A stretch of DNA of 64,000 nucleotides from Sporosarcina sp. 6E9. GTDB lineage: Bacteria > Bacillota > Bacilli > Bacillales_A > Planococcaceae. The position numbers and the translations under genes are program-made. The stretch is from assembly GCF_017921835.1 (NCBI RefSeq), contig NZ_JAGEMN010000001.1, positions 1,729,874 through 1,793,873 of the forward strand. The letters run 5' to 3'. Below, piece by piece: positions 34,657 through 43,408 of this stretch. The notes beneath the pieces are model-generated. The model worked only from the letters and a program-made list of their open reading frames with translations, did no database searches and had not been told where the DNA came from. Within the stretch, counting starts at the first letter, position 1; every line of letters begins with the position of its first letter.

Positions 34657-35289
34657 ATGCGTGCAAATTATCGCACTGTAAAAGGGTATGGCGAAAGCGA
34701 ATACGTTATCCAAAGGTCACGATTCATTACTTTCGTTATGCGCGTTGAAACTGAAGAAGAGGCACTCGACTTCATTAATAATATAAAGAAAATGCATCAC
34801 ACCGCAACTCATAACTGTTCGGCATATATGATAGGTGAACATGATGATATACAAAAAGCGAACGATGATGGCGAACCCTCTGGGACTGCTGGCGTTCCAA
34901 TTCTCGAAGTGTTAAAAAAGCAAAAGTTAAAAGATACTGCAATTGTGGTGACTCGCTATTACGGCGGCATAAAACTTGGGGGCGGCGGTCTCATCCGCGC
35001 CTATGGCCGGGCAGCTTCTGATGGGATAGCTGCAGCTGGCATTGTGGCATGTAGACTTCACTATTTGATGAAGGTTACTGTTGAGTATAATTGGCTAGGT
35101 AAAGTAGAAAACGAAGTTAGACAATCAACTTACATCCTTGAAGATATAAGTTATACGGAAGATGTGGATATATTTATATATGTTCCGATTGAAGATGAAG
35201 ATGACTTTACATTATGGATGAACGAAATTACGAATGGTCAAGCGAAGATTTCATCAATGACTACTAAGTTCCTAGAATTTAATATCTAA
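34657..35289 (+). CDS. yvyE: YigZ/IMPACT family protein YvyE
   Basis: The 210-residue protein has the UPF0029/IMPACT N-terminal domain (KGYGESEYVIQRSRFITFV near residue 7, then HNCSAYMIGE and DDGEPSGTAGVPILEVL) and the conserved VVTRYYGGIKLGGGGLIRAY. The C-terminal ~70 residues form the YigZ RNA-binding-like domain. ATG 34657 follows GGAGG. Cellular role is unresolved; the IMPACT family modulates translation or Gcn2 in eukaryotes. Location upstream of degS matches B. subtilis. Confidence 0.9.
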   Translation: MRANYRTVKGYGESEYVIQRSRFITFVMRVETEEEALDFINNIKKMHHTATHNCSAYMIGEHDDIQKANDDGEPSGTAGVPILEVLKKQKLKDTAIVVTRYYGGIKLGGGGLIRAYGRAASDGIAAAGIVACRLHYLMKVTVEYNWLGKVENEVRQSTYILEDISYTEDVDIFIYVPIEDEDDFTLWMNEITNGQAKISSMTTKFLEFNI

Positions 35290-35457
35290 ATTAAATTGTA
35301 TATAAGACAAAAAAAGAGTATAATAATGTGAAATGCAAATTTATAGATATGAAACTTTCTTCAAAGAAAAACGTCACATTGTTAGGGTTAAATTAATTGT
35401 CTGCTATATTTATTTAATAATAGACACCATCATATAATAAGTTCGGAGGAAATATGT

Positions 35458-36522
35458 ATGAATAGAAGTAAGTATATACAGGAGAAAAAGCAAAGCAGCC
35501 GAAAAAAACTTGCGATTAAAATAGCGCTTTTCGTTACATTATCAACAGTGTTAGTTGTTGGCGTATACGCGGTCGCACTGAAAAAGAAGGCTGTAGATGC
35601 AGCTGACCGAGCCTATGAGGCGTTGGATGATCGAATTAAGTCCGATTTGCGCGATGAAGTTGTTGAGCCATTGAAAGATAATGTGTCTATCCTTTTTATC
35701 GGTGTCGATGAAAGTGAAAAGCGAAACCAAGGCGATAGTAATAGCCGCTCCGACGCTCTCCTCGTCGCCACGCTTAACAACAAAGAAAAGTCTGTGAAGC
35801 TCGTCAGTATCCCACGTGATTCCTACGTATATGTTCCCGACAGAGGTCGCAATGATAAAATAACGCATGCGCACGCTTTTGGCGGAGTTCCAGGGACAAT
35901 CGAAACGGTTGAGGGAATGCTCGATATTCCCATTGATTATTATGTAAAGATGAATTTCAACGCATTTATTGAAGTCGTTGACGCGCTTGGCGGAATTGAA
36001 GCTGAAGTTCCTTATAAACTAACGGAATTAGATGAAAATGATAAACGGACAGTTCATCTGGAACCAGGCTTACAGGAATTGAACGGAAAACAAGCACTTG
36101 CACTTGCAAGAACGCGTAAACTAGACAGTGACATTGAACGTGGTAAGCGACAACAAATGATTCTAAAATCTATCATGAGTCAAGCTACTTCAGTAAAATC
36201 TATCACAAAGTATGGCGATTTAATTGACGCAGTTGGCGATAACATGAAAACAAACATGACGTTCAATGAAATGAAATCATTTTTCGAGTATGCAAAAGGC
36301 GGCATGCCAGACGTTGAAACCATCAACATTAGTGGATTGGATGATATGTCGACAGGTATTTATTATTGGTTGCCTGATGAAGAAGGTCTTGAACAACTAA
36401 AAATAGATCTTCAAAACCATTTGGAAGTTTCTCCAAGTTCTTCACTAGTAAATGATAACTCAGGATTTAACAGTACTACTGACATGAACGAATCCGCGGA
36501 CGATGCAAATTTTTCGAGATAA
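35458..36522 (+). CDS. LCP (LytR-CpsA-Psr) family wall polymer ligase
   Basis: The 354-residue protein has a short cytosolic N-terminus, one transmembrane helix (about 20-42) and an extracytoplasmic LCP domain with ILFIGVDESEKR (about 79-90), RSDALLVATLNNKEK (arginine and aspartates of the pyrophosphate site), VSIPRDSYVYVP and ALALARTRKLDSDIERGKRQ. LCP enzymes attach wall teichoic acid to peptidoglycan. Position between yvyE and tagO corresponds to B. subtilis TagV (YvhJ), though here tagO is on the opposite strand. ATG 35458 follows CGGAGG. Confidence 0.92.
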   Translation: MNRSKYIQEKKQSSRKKLAIKIALFVTLSTVLVVGVYAVALKKKAVDAADRAYEALDDRIKSDLRDEVVEPLKDNVSILFIGVDESEKRNQGDSNSRSDALLVATLNNKEKSVKLVSIPRDSYVYVPDRGRNDKITHAHAFGGVPGTIETVEGMLDIPIDYYVKMNFNAFIEVVDALGGIEAEVPYKLTELDENDKRTVHLEPGLQELNGKQALALARTRKLDSDIERGKRQQMILKSIMSQATSVKSITKYGDLIDAVGDNMKTNMTFNEMKSFFEYAKGGMPDVETINISGLDDMSTGIYYWLPDEEGLEQLKIDLQNHLEVSPSSSLVNDNSGFNSTTDMNESADDANFSR

Positions 36523-36539
36523 TGATATTGAATGAATGA

Positions 36540-36568
36540 AGCCCGATAAATACTTTCGGGCTTTTTTT
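36540..36568 (+). terminator. Terminator of the LCP gene
   Basis: AGCCCG (36540-36545) pairs with CGGGCT (36557-36562), followed by seven T residues. Confidence 0.85.
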
Positions 36569-36605
36569 GTTGTTTAAAGTTGATTTGCGGTTTGTGGGGA
36601 GGGGA

Positions 36606-36740
36606 TTTGGCCGTTTCGTTGGCGGCTTTGGTCGTTTGAGCAGTGGTTTGGTCGGTTCGCCAGCGGCTTTGGTCGTTTGAGTGGTGGTTTGGTCGGTTCG
36701 CCAGCAGCTTTGGTCGTTTGAGCTGTCGTTTTGGTCGTTT
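36606..36740. repeat. GT-rich tandem repeat, 41-bp period with 20/21-bp subunits
   Basis: Six units plus a partial seventh begin TTTGGYCG at 36606, 36627, 36647, 36668, 36688 and 36709. Two unit types alternate: TTTGGTCGTTTGAGCAGTGG and TTTGGTCGGTTCGCCAGCGG. One strand is strongly G+T rich. The minus strand is open for about 100 codons here but has no ribosome site, and I do not regard it as coding. Confidence 0.9.
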
Positions 36741-36760
36741 CCCCCATTTTTCCAATAAAA

Positions 36761-36805
36761 AAACGATTAGATCTAATCTCCATTTAGAAGATTGTCTAAT
36801 CGTTT
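36761..36805 (-). terminator. Terminator of tagO
   Basis: AAACGATTAGA (36761-36771) pairs perfectly with TCTAATCGTTT (36795-36805); on the minus strand seven T residues follow the stem. Confidence 0.85.
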
Positions 36806-36818
36806 ATAGATCCTGTCA

Positions 36819-37862
36819 TCATTTCCCTATCATCCGAACCAGATTCAAGATTGGTCTGTAGTTGGAGCCGGCCAGTCCGATGATTTCAACAAACAGTTCA
36901 ATCGCGACGAGCATGATAAAGATAAGCAATAGCGCGCCCCATTGGGTTGCTTGGGAAAACAAGATCGCCCCGCCGCCAAACATCGCAGCGAACGCATAAA
37001 TGATTAATACTGATTGTCTATGTGAAAATCCAGCATTTAACAGACTGTGATGCAAATGGGATTTATCAGGTTTCGAGATTGGTTGTTTCATCCGAACGCG
37101 GCGAACAATCGTGAAAAATGTATCAGAAATTGGTACTCCGAGTATAATAACAGGGATAACCAACGAAATGAAAGTCACGTTTTTAAAGCCTAGCAAAGCA
37201 AGAACCGATATCATAAAGCCGAGAAACAATGCCCCGGTATCCCCCATGAATATCTTGGCTGGATAAAAGTTGTAAAATAAGAAGCCTAGTGAACTTGCTG
37301 CTAAAATTGCAGTGGTTGCTACAACGAACATGTCCCCCATAAGCATCGCCATAACTGAAAGCGATATAAGCGCGATTGTTGAGACGCCTGCTGCTAAACC
37401 ATCCAAACCATCAAGTAAATTTATAGCATTCGTAATACCGACAATCCAAAGTATTGTTACGGGGATACTTAAAAACCCAAATTCAATTATTCCACCAAAA
37501 GGTAAATTAATAAACTCAATTTGTAAACCGCCCCATGTCACTACAACGATAGCGGCTGCTAATTGACCGACAATTTTCGCCTTTGCCGTAATCTCGAGCA
37601 TATCATCGAGAAACCCGGTAATCACAATTATAAGGGCTCCAATGAGAATTCCAGTGGCGTGTTCATCTGCTGGTGTTAGTAATAGATAACCAACTAGAAA
37701 ACCACCTATTATGGCAAGGCCTCCGATACGAGGCATAATAGACACATGTACCTTCCGATAATTCGGGCGATCAACCGCTCCGATACGGAATGCTAATTTT
37801 CTCACAAGCGGAGTCAGTAATATGGATGCTACAAACGCTACAGCGATTGCAAGAAATAACAT
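36819..37862 (-). CDS. tagO: Undecaprenyl-phosphate GlcNAc-1-phosphate transferase TagO
   Basis: ATG 37862 follows AGGAGGAAGG; a longer frame is not needed. The 347-residue integral membrane protein has about ten helices and the MraY/WecA motifs: VDRPNYRKVHVSIMPRIGGL (about 30-49), ITGFLDDMLEI, TNAINLLDGLDGLAAGV and FMGDTGALFLGF, with catalytic aspartates, then KPDKSHLHHSLL. It starts wall teichoic acid synthesis on undecaprenyl phosphate. It lies tail-to-tail with the LCP gene that would attach the finished polymer. Confidence 0.94.
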   Translation of the reverse strand: MLFLAIAVAFVASILLTPLVRKLAFRIGAVDRPNYRKVHVSIMPRIGGLAIIGGFLVGYLLLTPADEHATGILIGALIIVITGFLDDMLEITAKAKIVGQLAAAIVVVTWGGLQIEFINLPFGGIIEFGFLSIPVTILWIVGITNAINLLDGLDGLAAGVSTIALISLSVMAMLMGDMFVVATTAILAASSLGFLFYNFYPAKIFMGDTGALFLGFMISVLALLGFKNVTFISLVIPVIILGVPISDTFFTIVRRVRMKQPISKPDKSHLHHSLLNAGFSHRQSVLIIYAFAAMFGGGAILFSQATQWGALLLIFIMLVAIELFVEIIGLAGSNYRPILNLVRMIGK

Positions 37863-37994
37863 GTCCTTCCTCCTAAAAAAACCTAGTCTTAAAATCTTTA
37901 CTATTATAACACAAATAAAGAGATATTGCACTTCGACTCTACTGTTCTCGAAAAAGTGTATGAGCTTCTGTTTAAATGTTTCAGTTAATCCAAC

Positions 37995-38019
37995 AGTTTG
38001 AATTTTGGCGATTCGGGTA
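37995..38019 (+). promoter_or_regulatory. Sigma-B-type promoter
   Basis: GTTTGA (37995-38000), 13 bases, GGGTAT (38014-38019). This matches the sigma-B consensus (GTTTAA, 12-14, GGGTAT) with one mismatch and stands 43 bases before the next gene. Confidence 0.75.
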
Positions 38020-38061
38020 TATCAAAGTAAATGTCATACAAAATAGGGAGGGAGTATACTC

Positions 38062-38454
38062 ATGCAACAGAAAGATCATTTATCGGACGACGTGATAAAA
38101 ATTTTTCATAATGCAAAAGGGTCTGTGAAAAACGATGTTGAAAAATGGATAGAAAATAATAACTTCTATATGGCCAATCACGAAAAACCTACGGATATGG
38201 GTTGGAATTCAAATTCACAGCGAGATCATGCTGCAGGCGAATACGAACCATTAGAAGAAAGAAATACACCCACTTTCAGCACGCAAAAAGAGCAAGATGA
38301 TTCTAGAAAACACCGTTCAGAACCCGTGCCTGATAAGGATATAGATGTTCAAATCGACGAAGAAAATCGTGTTTTATTGGAAAATGAAGAACGTATGGAA
38401 GACATCGAGGATTTGCGGTCTGAATATAGAGGACATATCGGTGACCAACGTTAA
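38062..38454 (+). CDS. Hypothetical hydrophilic protein under a sigma-B-type promoter
   Basis: ATG 38062 follows AGGGAGGGAG. The 130-residue product is highly charged and probably disordered past residue 40, with no hydrophobic segment and no Cys. It starts MQQKDHLSDDVIKIFHNAKG and contains KNDVEKWIENNNFY and EEPLEERN-like acidic stretches. I do not recognise the family. The promoter points to the general stress response. Its composition resembles hydrophilic desiccation or stress proteins, but this is inference. Confidence 0.7.
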   Translation: MQQKDHLSDDVIKIFHNAKGSVKNDVEKWIENNNFYMANHEKPTDMGWNSNSQRDHAAGEYEPLEERNTPTFSTQKEQDDSRKHRSEPVPDKDIDVQIDEENRVLLENEERMEDIEDLRSEYRGHIGDQR

Positions 38455-38471
38455 TAAATAGATAATGAAGA

Positions 38472-38511
38472 AAAAATGCCACGCCTCAAAAACGACGGTG
38501 TGGCATTTTTC
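38472..38511. terminator. Bidirectional terminator
   Basis: AAAATGCCAC (38473-38482) pairs with GTGGCATTTT (38500-38509), with A and T runs outside. It separates the stress gene and nagB. Confidence 0.85.
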
Positions 38512-38523
38512 TATTCGTTTATT

Positions 38524-39240
38524 TTATAGTTCTAGTTCAAGATCAGTAATGATTGTAACGTCATCGTGGTGAAGAAGTTTAGTGATTGGCCATTCAGTAG
38601 TCACATTACCTTCTAGTACCTTTTCAAGTGCTGCACGTTTTCTTTCACCAAATGCAAGCAGCACAATTTTCTTCGCTCGCAAGATTGAACCGATTCCTAA
38701 GGATAAAGCAGTATCAGGAATTTTTTCGTCGTTCGCAAATAGTTGGCTATTCACATTCAATGTAGAATCAGCCAATTTTGCGACATGCGTCACTGAATCA
38801 AACGAAGTTCCTGGTTCATTAAAAGCGATATGGCCATTTTCCCCAACACCAAGCAATTGTAAATCGAGGCCATGTTCTTCAAGTAAACCTTCGTACCTTT
38901 TACACTCTTCCTCTAAATCTTCAGCTAAACCATTTAACAAAAACGTTTCTTTGAATGGCTTATTATCGAAAAGATGTTCATGCATGAAATAAGCATAACT
39001 ATTCGGGCTATCCGCAGAAATCCCCACATACTCATCTAAATTAAACGTAATCACGTTTGAAAAATCAAGATCTGAATTTACCCATTTTTCATAGACCGGA
39101 ATCATTGTGTTTCCAGTCGCAAGACCGATTGAATGTAGACGATTGTTTTCAAGCTCTTCTTTAATTACTTGAAAAGTAGTTTCTGAGCCCAGTTCCGCAT
39201 TATCAACTTTAATAAATTTCATATTTTCCACTTTGTTCAT
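38524..39240 (-). CDS. nagB: Glucosamine-6-phosphate deaminase
   Basis: The 238-residue protein shows SIGLATGNTMIPVYEKW (about 37-53), FNLDEYVGISADSPNSY (catalytic Asp region, about 65-81) and GVGENGHIAFNEPG (about 132-145, catalytic His), the NagB signature. It converts glucosamine-6-phosphate to fructose-6-phosphate and ammonia. nagA is not adjacent, unlike many bacilli. The start could be ATG 39240 or ATG 39222. Confidence 0.94.
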   Translation of the reverse strand: MNKVENMKFIKVDNAELGSETTFQVIKEELENNRLHSIGLATGNTMIPVYEKWVNSDLDFSNVITFNLDEYVGISADSPNSYAYFMHEHLFDNKPFKETFLLNGLAEDLEEECKRYEGLLEEHGLDLQLLGVGENGHIAFNEPGTSFDSVTHVAKLADSTLNVNSQLFANDEKIPDTALSLGIGSILRAKKIVLLAFGERKRAALEKVLEGNVTTEWPITKLLHHDDVTIITDLELEL

Positions 39241-39481
39241 CCGACCTTCACTAATTTTTTTTTTGTATTAATTGTATTTTTTTTTTAGGCATCATGTCAA
39301 CTAAAAAATGGCATACCAAACTAATCCGCATATGGCAACTTTATGAATGAATCGTGAACAAAGTGTGAAGGATTCCGGGTTATCTTTAAACCTAGGGTAA
39401 TCCCTAATTCCGATTTAACATCTACCGCCTATTATAGAGGTAAGCGGTACTAAACACTGCATGACGAAAGGAAGTGACGAT

Positions 39482-39628
39482 ATGAAAGACAAAAATTCAA
39501 AACAGCAACACACAAAAAACAACGACTCTACGATTCATTTTAAAGGCACATTTATTGCAGTCATGTTGCTTGGTTTGTTTATGGTGGCATCTTGGTTTGG
39601 AATCTACGCACTCTTTTTATCTAGATAA
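39482..39628 (+). CDS. cbaD: ba3-type cytochrome c oxidase subunit IIa
   Basis: A 48-residue protein starting MKDKNSKQQHTKNND with one transmembrane helix (GTFIAVMLLGLFMVASWFGI). ATG follows GAAAGGAAGTGA. Small single-helix subunits precede subunits II and I in ba3 oxidase operons. Identification rests on size, helix and position. Confidence 0.8.
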   Translation: MKDKNSKQQHTKNNDSTIHFKGTFIAVMLLGLFMVASWFGIYALFLSR

Positions 39629-39649
39629 TGAATGATTGGGGGATATACA

Positions 39650-40153
39650 ATGAATTTGCATAAATATGAAAAAATATGGTTGATTTTCGGAATTGGTTCA
39701 CTTGCCCTATTTTTAGTCATTATTGGTTTCGCAGCCTTTTGGAAAGGAACGCATCCACAAAGTCATATCGAAACGATTGATCCGCAAAATGTTGAAGCGC
39801 ATGAAGCTTTTAAGCCGGAAAATCTTGGATTGAATGAAGAAGCGGAGGGGAAATACACAGTGAACATCGTTGCTTCCGCATTCAATTATGATTTGGGAAA
39901 AGATGAAAATGGGGACCGCGTTGACACACTTCGCATACCAAAAGGTTCTACTGTTCTTTTTCAAGTGACGACAACGGATGTCGTGCACGGCTTCCAAATT
40001 GCCGGAACGAACGTCAATATGATGGTTGAACCTGGACATATTAGTCGTTACGAAACAGTGATGAAAAACAATGGTGAATTTACAATTGTATGTAATGAAT
40101 ATTGTGGTATCGGTCACCACTTAATGTTTGGGAAAGTGGAGGTGTATGAATAA
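39650..40153 (+). CDS. cbaB: ba3-type cytochrome c oxidase subunit II
   Basis: ATG 39650 follows GGGGGATA. The 167-residue protein has one N-terminal helix (IWLIFGIGSLALFLVIIGF) and an extracytoplasmic cupredoxin domain with the CuA ligands in TTDVVHGFQIAG (His) and CNEYCGIGHHLMFGKVEV (two Cys, His, Met). Unlike caa3 subunits II it lacks a cytochrome c domain. It receives electrons for subunit I encoded two bases downstream. Confidence 0.93.
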   Translation: MNLHKYEKIWLIFGIGSLALFLVIIGFAAFWKGTHPQSHIETIDPQNVEAHEAFKPENLGLNEEAEGKYTVNIVASAFNYDLGKDENGDRVDTLRIPKGSTVLFQVTTTDVVHGFQIAGTNVNMMVEPGHISRYETVMKNNGEFTIVCNEYCGIGHHLMFGKVEVYE

Positions 40154-40155
40154 CC

Positions 40156-41805
40156 ATGAAACTACTAACTTTTTCTAAAAAAGAATCTACATTGTACATG
40201 GCGTTTATGTACGTAACTTTCACTTCTCTTTTAGTCGGCGGATTAATGGGACTGTTACAGACTTTCGTTCGATCAGGTAAATATACACTACCGTTCGGCA
40301 TTGATTATTACACAATACTTACTGTTCACGGCGTTATTCTAGGTTTAGTCATGACAACATTTTTCATTATCGGTTTCCAATTTTCTCTTATGGGAAAAAC
40401 AGTTGGAATGACCGATAAACAACGAAAAGCAGCATGGTGGTCATTCTGGATTATGCTTACAGGAACAATAATGGCTTCGGTCATGGTATTAACAGGGCAA
40501 GCTTCCGTACTCTATACTTTTTACGCACCGTTACGTGCGCATCCTATTTTTTATTTCGGATTGGCATTGGTCATTATCGGAAGCTGGGTTGCAGCATTCA
40601 TAAACTTCCGTCAGCTATACCTATGGAAAAAAGCTAATAAAGGACAGAAATCTCCGCTTCTCGCATATATGGTAACAATCAATATGATTATGTGGGTAAT
40701 TGCATCTCTCGGCGTCGCGGTTTCCGTACTTGTTCTATTCATTCCATGGTCTCTTGGCTATACGGCAACCATTAATGTGTTGTTAAGTCGTACCCTATTC
40801 TGGTATTTCGGTCACCCACTCGTTTATTTCTGGTTACTGCCAGCTTATATGGCATGGTATGCGATTGTTCCTAAAATAATCGGCGGGAAAATATTCAGTG
40901 ATTCGCTAGCCAGACTTTCATTCATACTGTTGCTAATGTTTTCGATTCCTGTCGGATTCCACCATCAGCTGACAGAACCAGGAATCGATCCGACATGGAA
41001 ATTCATTCAAGTCGTCCTGACATTTATGGTTGTAATTCCAACCCTTATGACAGCCTTTTCGATTTTCGCTACATTTGAAGCAACGGGACGTAAGAAAGGA
41101 TTTACGACGCTATTCGGTTGGTTCAGAAAACTCCCGTGGAAAGATGTTCGTTTCTTAGCGCCTTTCATCGGTATGGTTGCTTTCATTCCTGGAGGGGCTG
41201 GCGGAATTATTAACGCATCACACCAAATGAACGCATTAATCCATAATACCATTTGGGTAACGGGGCATTTCCATCTAACGGCGGCAATGACATCCGTCCT
41301 CACCTTCTTCGGGATTACGTATTGGCTTGTCCCTCATTTAACGGGACGTCGTTTGACACCAAAGTTAAACAAGTTAGGTATTATTCAGTCGCTCACTTGG
41401 ACTGTCGGTATGCTGATCATGTCTACTTCAATGCATATCCAAGGGCTATTGGGGGGACCACGTCGTTCCAATTTCTCTGAATATGCAGGCGGAGCGCAAG
41501 TGGACACATGGATTAGTTATCAAATGGCACAAGCAATTGGCGGATCGATTCTTTTCATCGCCATCATCTTGATGGTCTATATCTTCATCCAATTAGCATT
41601 CTTTGCACCGCGCGGCGTCGAGGAATATCCGATTGCCGAGGAAGAAGACGATGCGGAGCCAACACCAAAACTATTAGAAAACTGGATTCTCTGGATTGCG
41701 ATTACGGTTGCCTTAATCCTTTTCGCGTATACAATCCCAGTGTTCGAAATTTTAAAGCACTCACCGCCAGGTTCACCGCCATTTGATTGGCCAATTGGTA
41801 AATAA
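40156..41805 (+). CDS. cbaA: ba3-type cytochrome c oxidase subunit I
   Basis: The 549-residue protein has about 13 helices and haem-copper ligands: TVHGVILGLVM (low-spin haem His), FGHPLVYFWLLPAYMAWY (CuB His-Tyr pair), PVGFHHQLTEPG (CuB His pair) and VTGHFHLTAAMT (haem histidines). This wording is of B-type (ba3) oxidases, which have high oxygen affinity. It starts two bases after cbaB. No regulator is adjacent; the ~240-base leader upstream of cbaD shows no recognised site. Confidence 0.94.
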   Translation: MKLLTFSKKESTLYMAFMYVTFTSLLVGGLMGLLQTFVRSGKYTLPFGIDYYTILTVHGVILGLVMTTFFIIGFQFSLMGKTVGMTDKQRKAAWWSFWIMLTGTIMASVMVLTGQASVLYTFYAPLRAHPIFYFGLALVIIGSWVAAFINFRQLYLWKKANKGQKSPLLAYMVTINMIMWVIASLGVAVSVLVLFIPWSLGYTATINVLLSRTLFWYFGHPLVYFWLLPAYMAWYAIVPKIIGGKIFSDSLARLSFILLLMFSIPVGFHHQLTEPGIDPTWKFIQVVLTFMVVIPTLMTAFSIFATFEATGRKKGFTTLFGWFRKLPWKDVRFLAPFIGMVAFIPGGAGGIINASHQMNALIHNTIWVTGHFHLTAAMTSVLTFFGITYWLVPHLTGRRLTPKLNKLGIIQSLTWTVGMLIMSTSMHIQGLLGGPRRSNFSEYAGGAQVDTWISYQMAQAIGGSILFIAIILMVYIFIQLAFFAPRGVEEYPIAEEEDDAEPTPKLLENWILWIAITVALILFAYTIPVFEILKHSPPGSPPFDWPIGK

Positions 41806-41818
41806 CAACAAAAAAAGA

Positions 41819-41848
41819 GTGCACTGGATTTTAATCCGGTGCACTTTT
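41819..41848. terminator. Bidirectional terminator after the ba3 operon
   Basis: GTGCACTGGATT (41819-41830) pairs with AATCCGGTGCAC (41833-41844), flanked by A and T runs. It also ends the convergent malic enzyme gene. Confidence 0.85.
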
Positions 41849-41851
41849 ATA

Positions 41852-43165
41852 TTATTGATTGGAAGCAACGCGTTCAACAGCTGCTGCTACATTTTCGTGA
41901 ACAGAAGGATCTAGCGGATGCGGAACGAGATCCCCGGATTTAGTGCTCTCAACGATGGCAATTGCAGCCGCAAGAAGCATCGGATACGTAATTTCTTTTG
42001 CATTCGCATTTAAAGCACCGCGGAATATTCCAGGAAAACCAAGAACATTGTTGACAAGTCGGCCATCTGCTGCAAATGCCGCGCCAGCCTTCAAAGCAAC
42101 ATCTGGTTTAATCTCAGCGTTTGGATTCGATAGTGCTAAAATGATTTGACCTTTTTGAACCATTTCCGGTTTGATTAAATCGGCAACCCCCGTTGTCGCA
42201 ACAATAATATCACAACTTGACATTACCTCTTCTAACGACTCCGCTACGGTTCCACCATGTTCTTTAAGACGTTCGCATGCTACTTCGTTACGATCAATGC
42301 CGCGCACCTCTTTAACGCCGTATTCCATGAGCATGCGGCTAATTGCTAAACCGGCTGCCCCCAATCCGATTTGGCCTACAGTGGAATCCGAAAGCTTAAC
42401 CCCTGCCGCTTTACATGCGGATATCACTGAAGCTAGCGTGACGACAGCTGTTCCATGTTGGTCATCATGCATGACTGGTATTGGAAGTTCTTCCTTTAGT
42501 CTTCTTTCAATTTCAAAACAATGTGGCGATCCAATATCTTCGAGGAGAATCCCGCCGAACCCTTGATAAATATTTTTAACAGTATTCACAACCTCATCCG
42601 GATCACTCGTGCCAAGTAATATCGGAACACCGCTAATGCCTGCAAATTGATCCAATAAGACAGCCTTACCTTCCATAACAGGCATTCCCGCAACCGGGCC
42701 AATGTCTCCGAGCCCTAAAATAGCCGTCCCATCGGTTACGATTGCAACCGTATTTGAGATTCCAGTAAAATAGTTCGCCTGTTCGGGATCTTCCTTTATT
42801 ACTTCACAAACATTGGCCACGCCAGGCGTATAAACTCTTCGCAAATCACCGAGTGAACGAATTTCCATTCGACTCTTCATGTGGATTTTTCCACCTTCAT
42901 GCGCTTGGAGAACGTCATCCGTTACAGCGTGCACAACAATGCCATCGCCAATGGCATTCACTGCTTCAACAATTGTATGTAAGTGGTCTTCATTTCTACA
43001 ATGAATCGCAACATCGCGAATCGTTGATAATGTACCAATCTTTATCGTTTGGATATCCCCTATATCCCCTTCGAGTGTTCCAATTGCCAACGCAACCTTT
43101 GCAAAATTACCGGGTAAAGACGGGGTTTCAATAATTAAATTACGCATAAATTCGCCTGTTTCCAT
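41852..43165 (-). CDS. NAD(P)-dependent malic enzyme with N-terminal ACT domain
   Basis: The 437-residue protein combines an ACT-like domain (about 8-80: [20 protein letters not shown]) with a malic enzyme catalytic part: [40 protein letters not shown] (NAD-site), [16 protein letters not shown] and the distal Rossmann motif [17 protein letters not shown]. It decarboxylates malate to pyruvate. The ACT domain suggests allosteric control by a small ligand. B. subtilis YtsJ lacks such a long ACT domain, but related forms with ACT exist. ATG 43165 follows GGAGG. Confidence 0.9.
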   Translation of the reverse strand: METGEFMRNLIIETPSLPGNFAKVALAIGTLEGDIGDIQTIKIGTLSTIRDVAIHCRNEDHLHTIVEAVNAIGDGIVVHAVTDDVLQAHEGGKIHMKSRMEIRSLGDLRRVYTPGVANVCEVIKEDPEQANYFTGISNTVAIVTDGTAILGLGDIGPVAGMPVMEGKAVLLDQFAGISGVPILLGTSDPDEVVNTVKNIYQGFGGILLEDIGSPHCFEIERRLKEELPIPVMHDDQHGTAVVTLASVISACKAAGVKLSDSTVGQIGLGAAGLAISRMLMEYGVKEVRGIDRNEVACERLKEHGGTVAESLEEVMSSCDIIVATTGVADLIKPEMVQKGQIILALSNPNAEIKPDVALKAGAAFAADGRLVNNVLGFPGIFRGALNANAKEITYPMLLAAAIAIVESTKSGDLVPHPLDPSVHENVAAAVERVASNQ

Positions 43166-43408
43166 TTTCAGACCTCCACAATTTTGAATACTAATTTCAT
43201 TTTACACCTATTTAGCACTTCAGTAAATTGAATTAGTATATAACGATGATATTTATACATATCCGAGTCTTCCATTCACGAATTAAGCCACAATCGAAGT
43301 TATATAATTCGGAATAATAATACTCCTCATTTTTTCACCACTTTTACGTTGTAATTGTTATAATAGAATGCGGCATAAAGATTCATACTATTTCAAGGAG
43401 TGTTTACA

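Noticed and set aside
36411..36783. Minus-strand open frames across the tandem repeat
   Set aside because: They arise from repeat periodicity, lack a ribosome site, overlap the LCP gene end and tagO terminator, and encode only low-complexity sequence.
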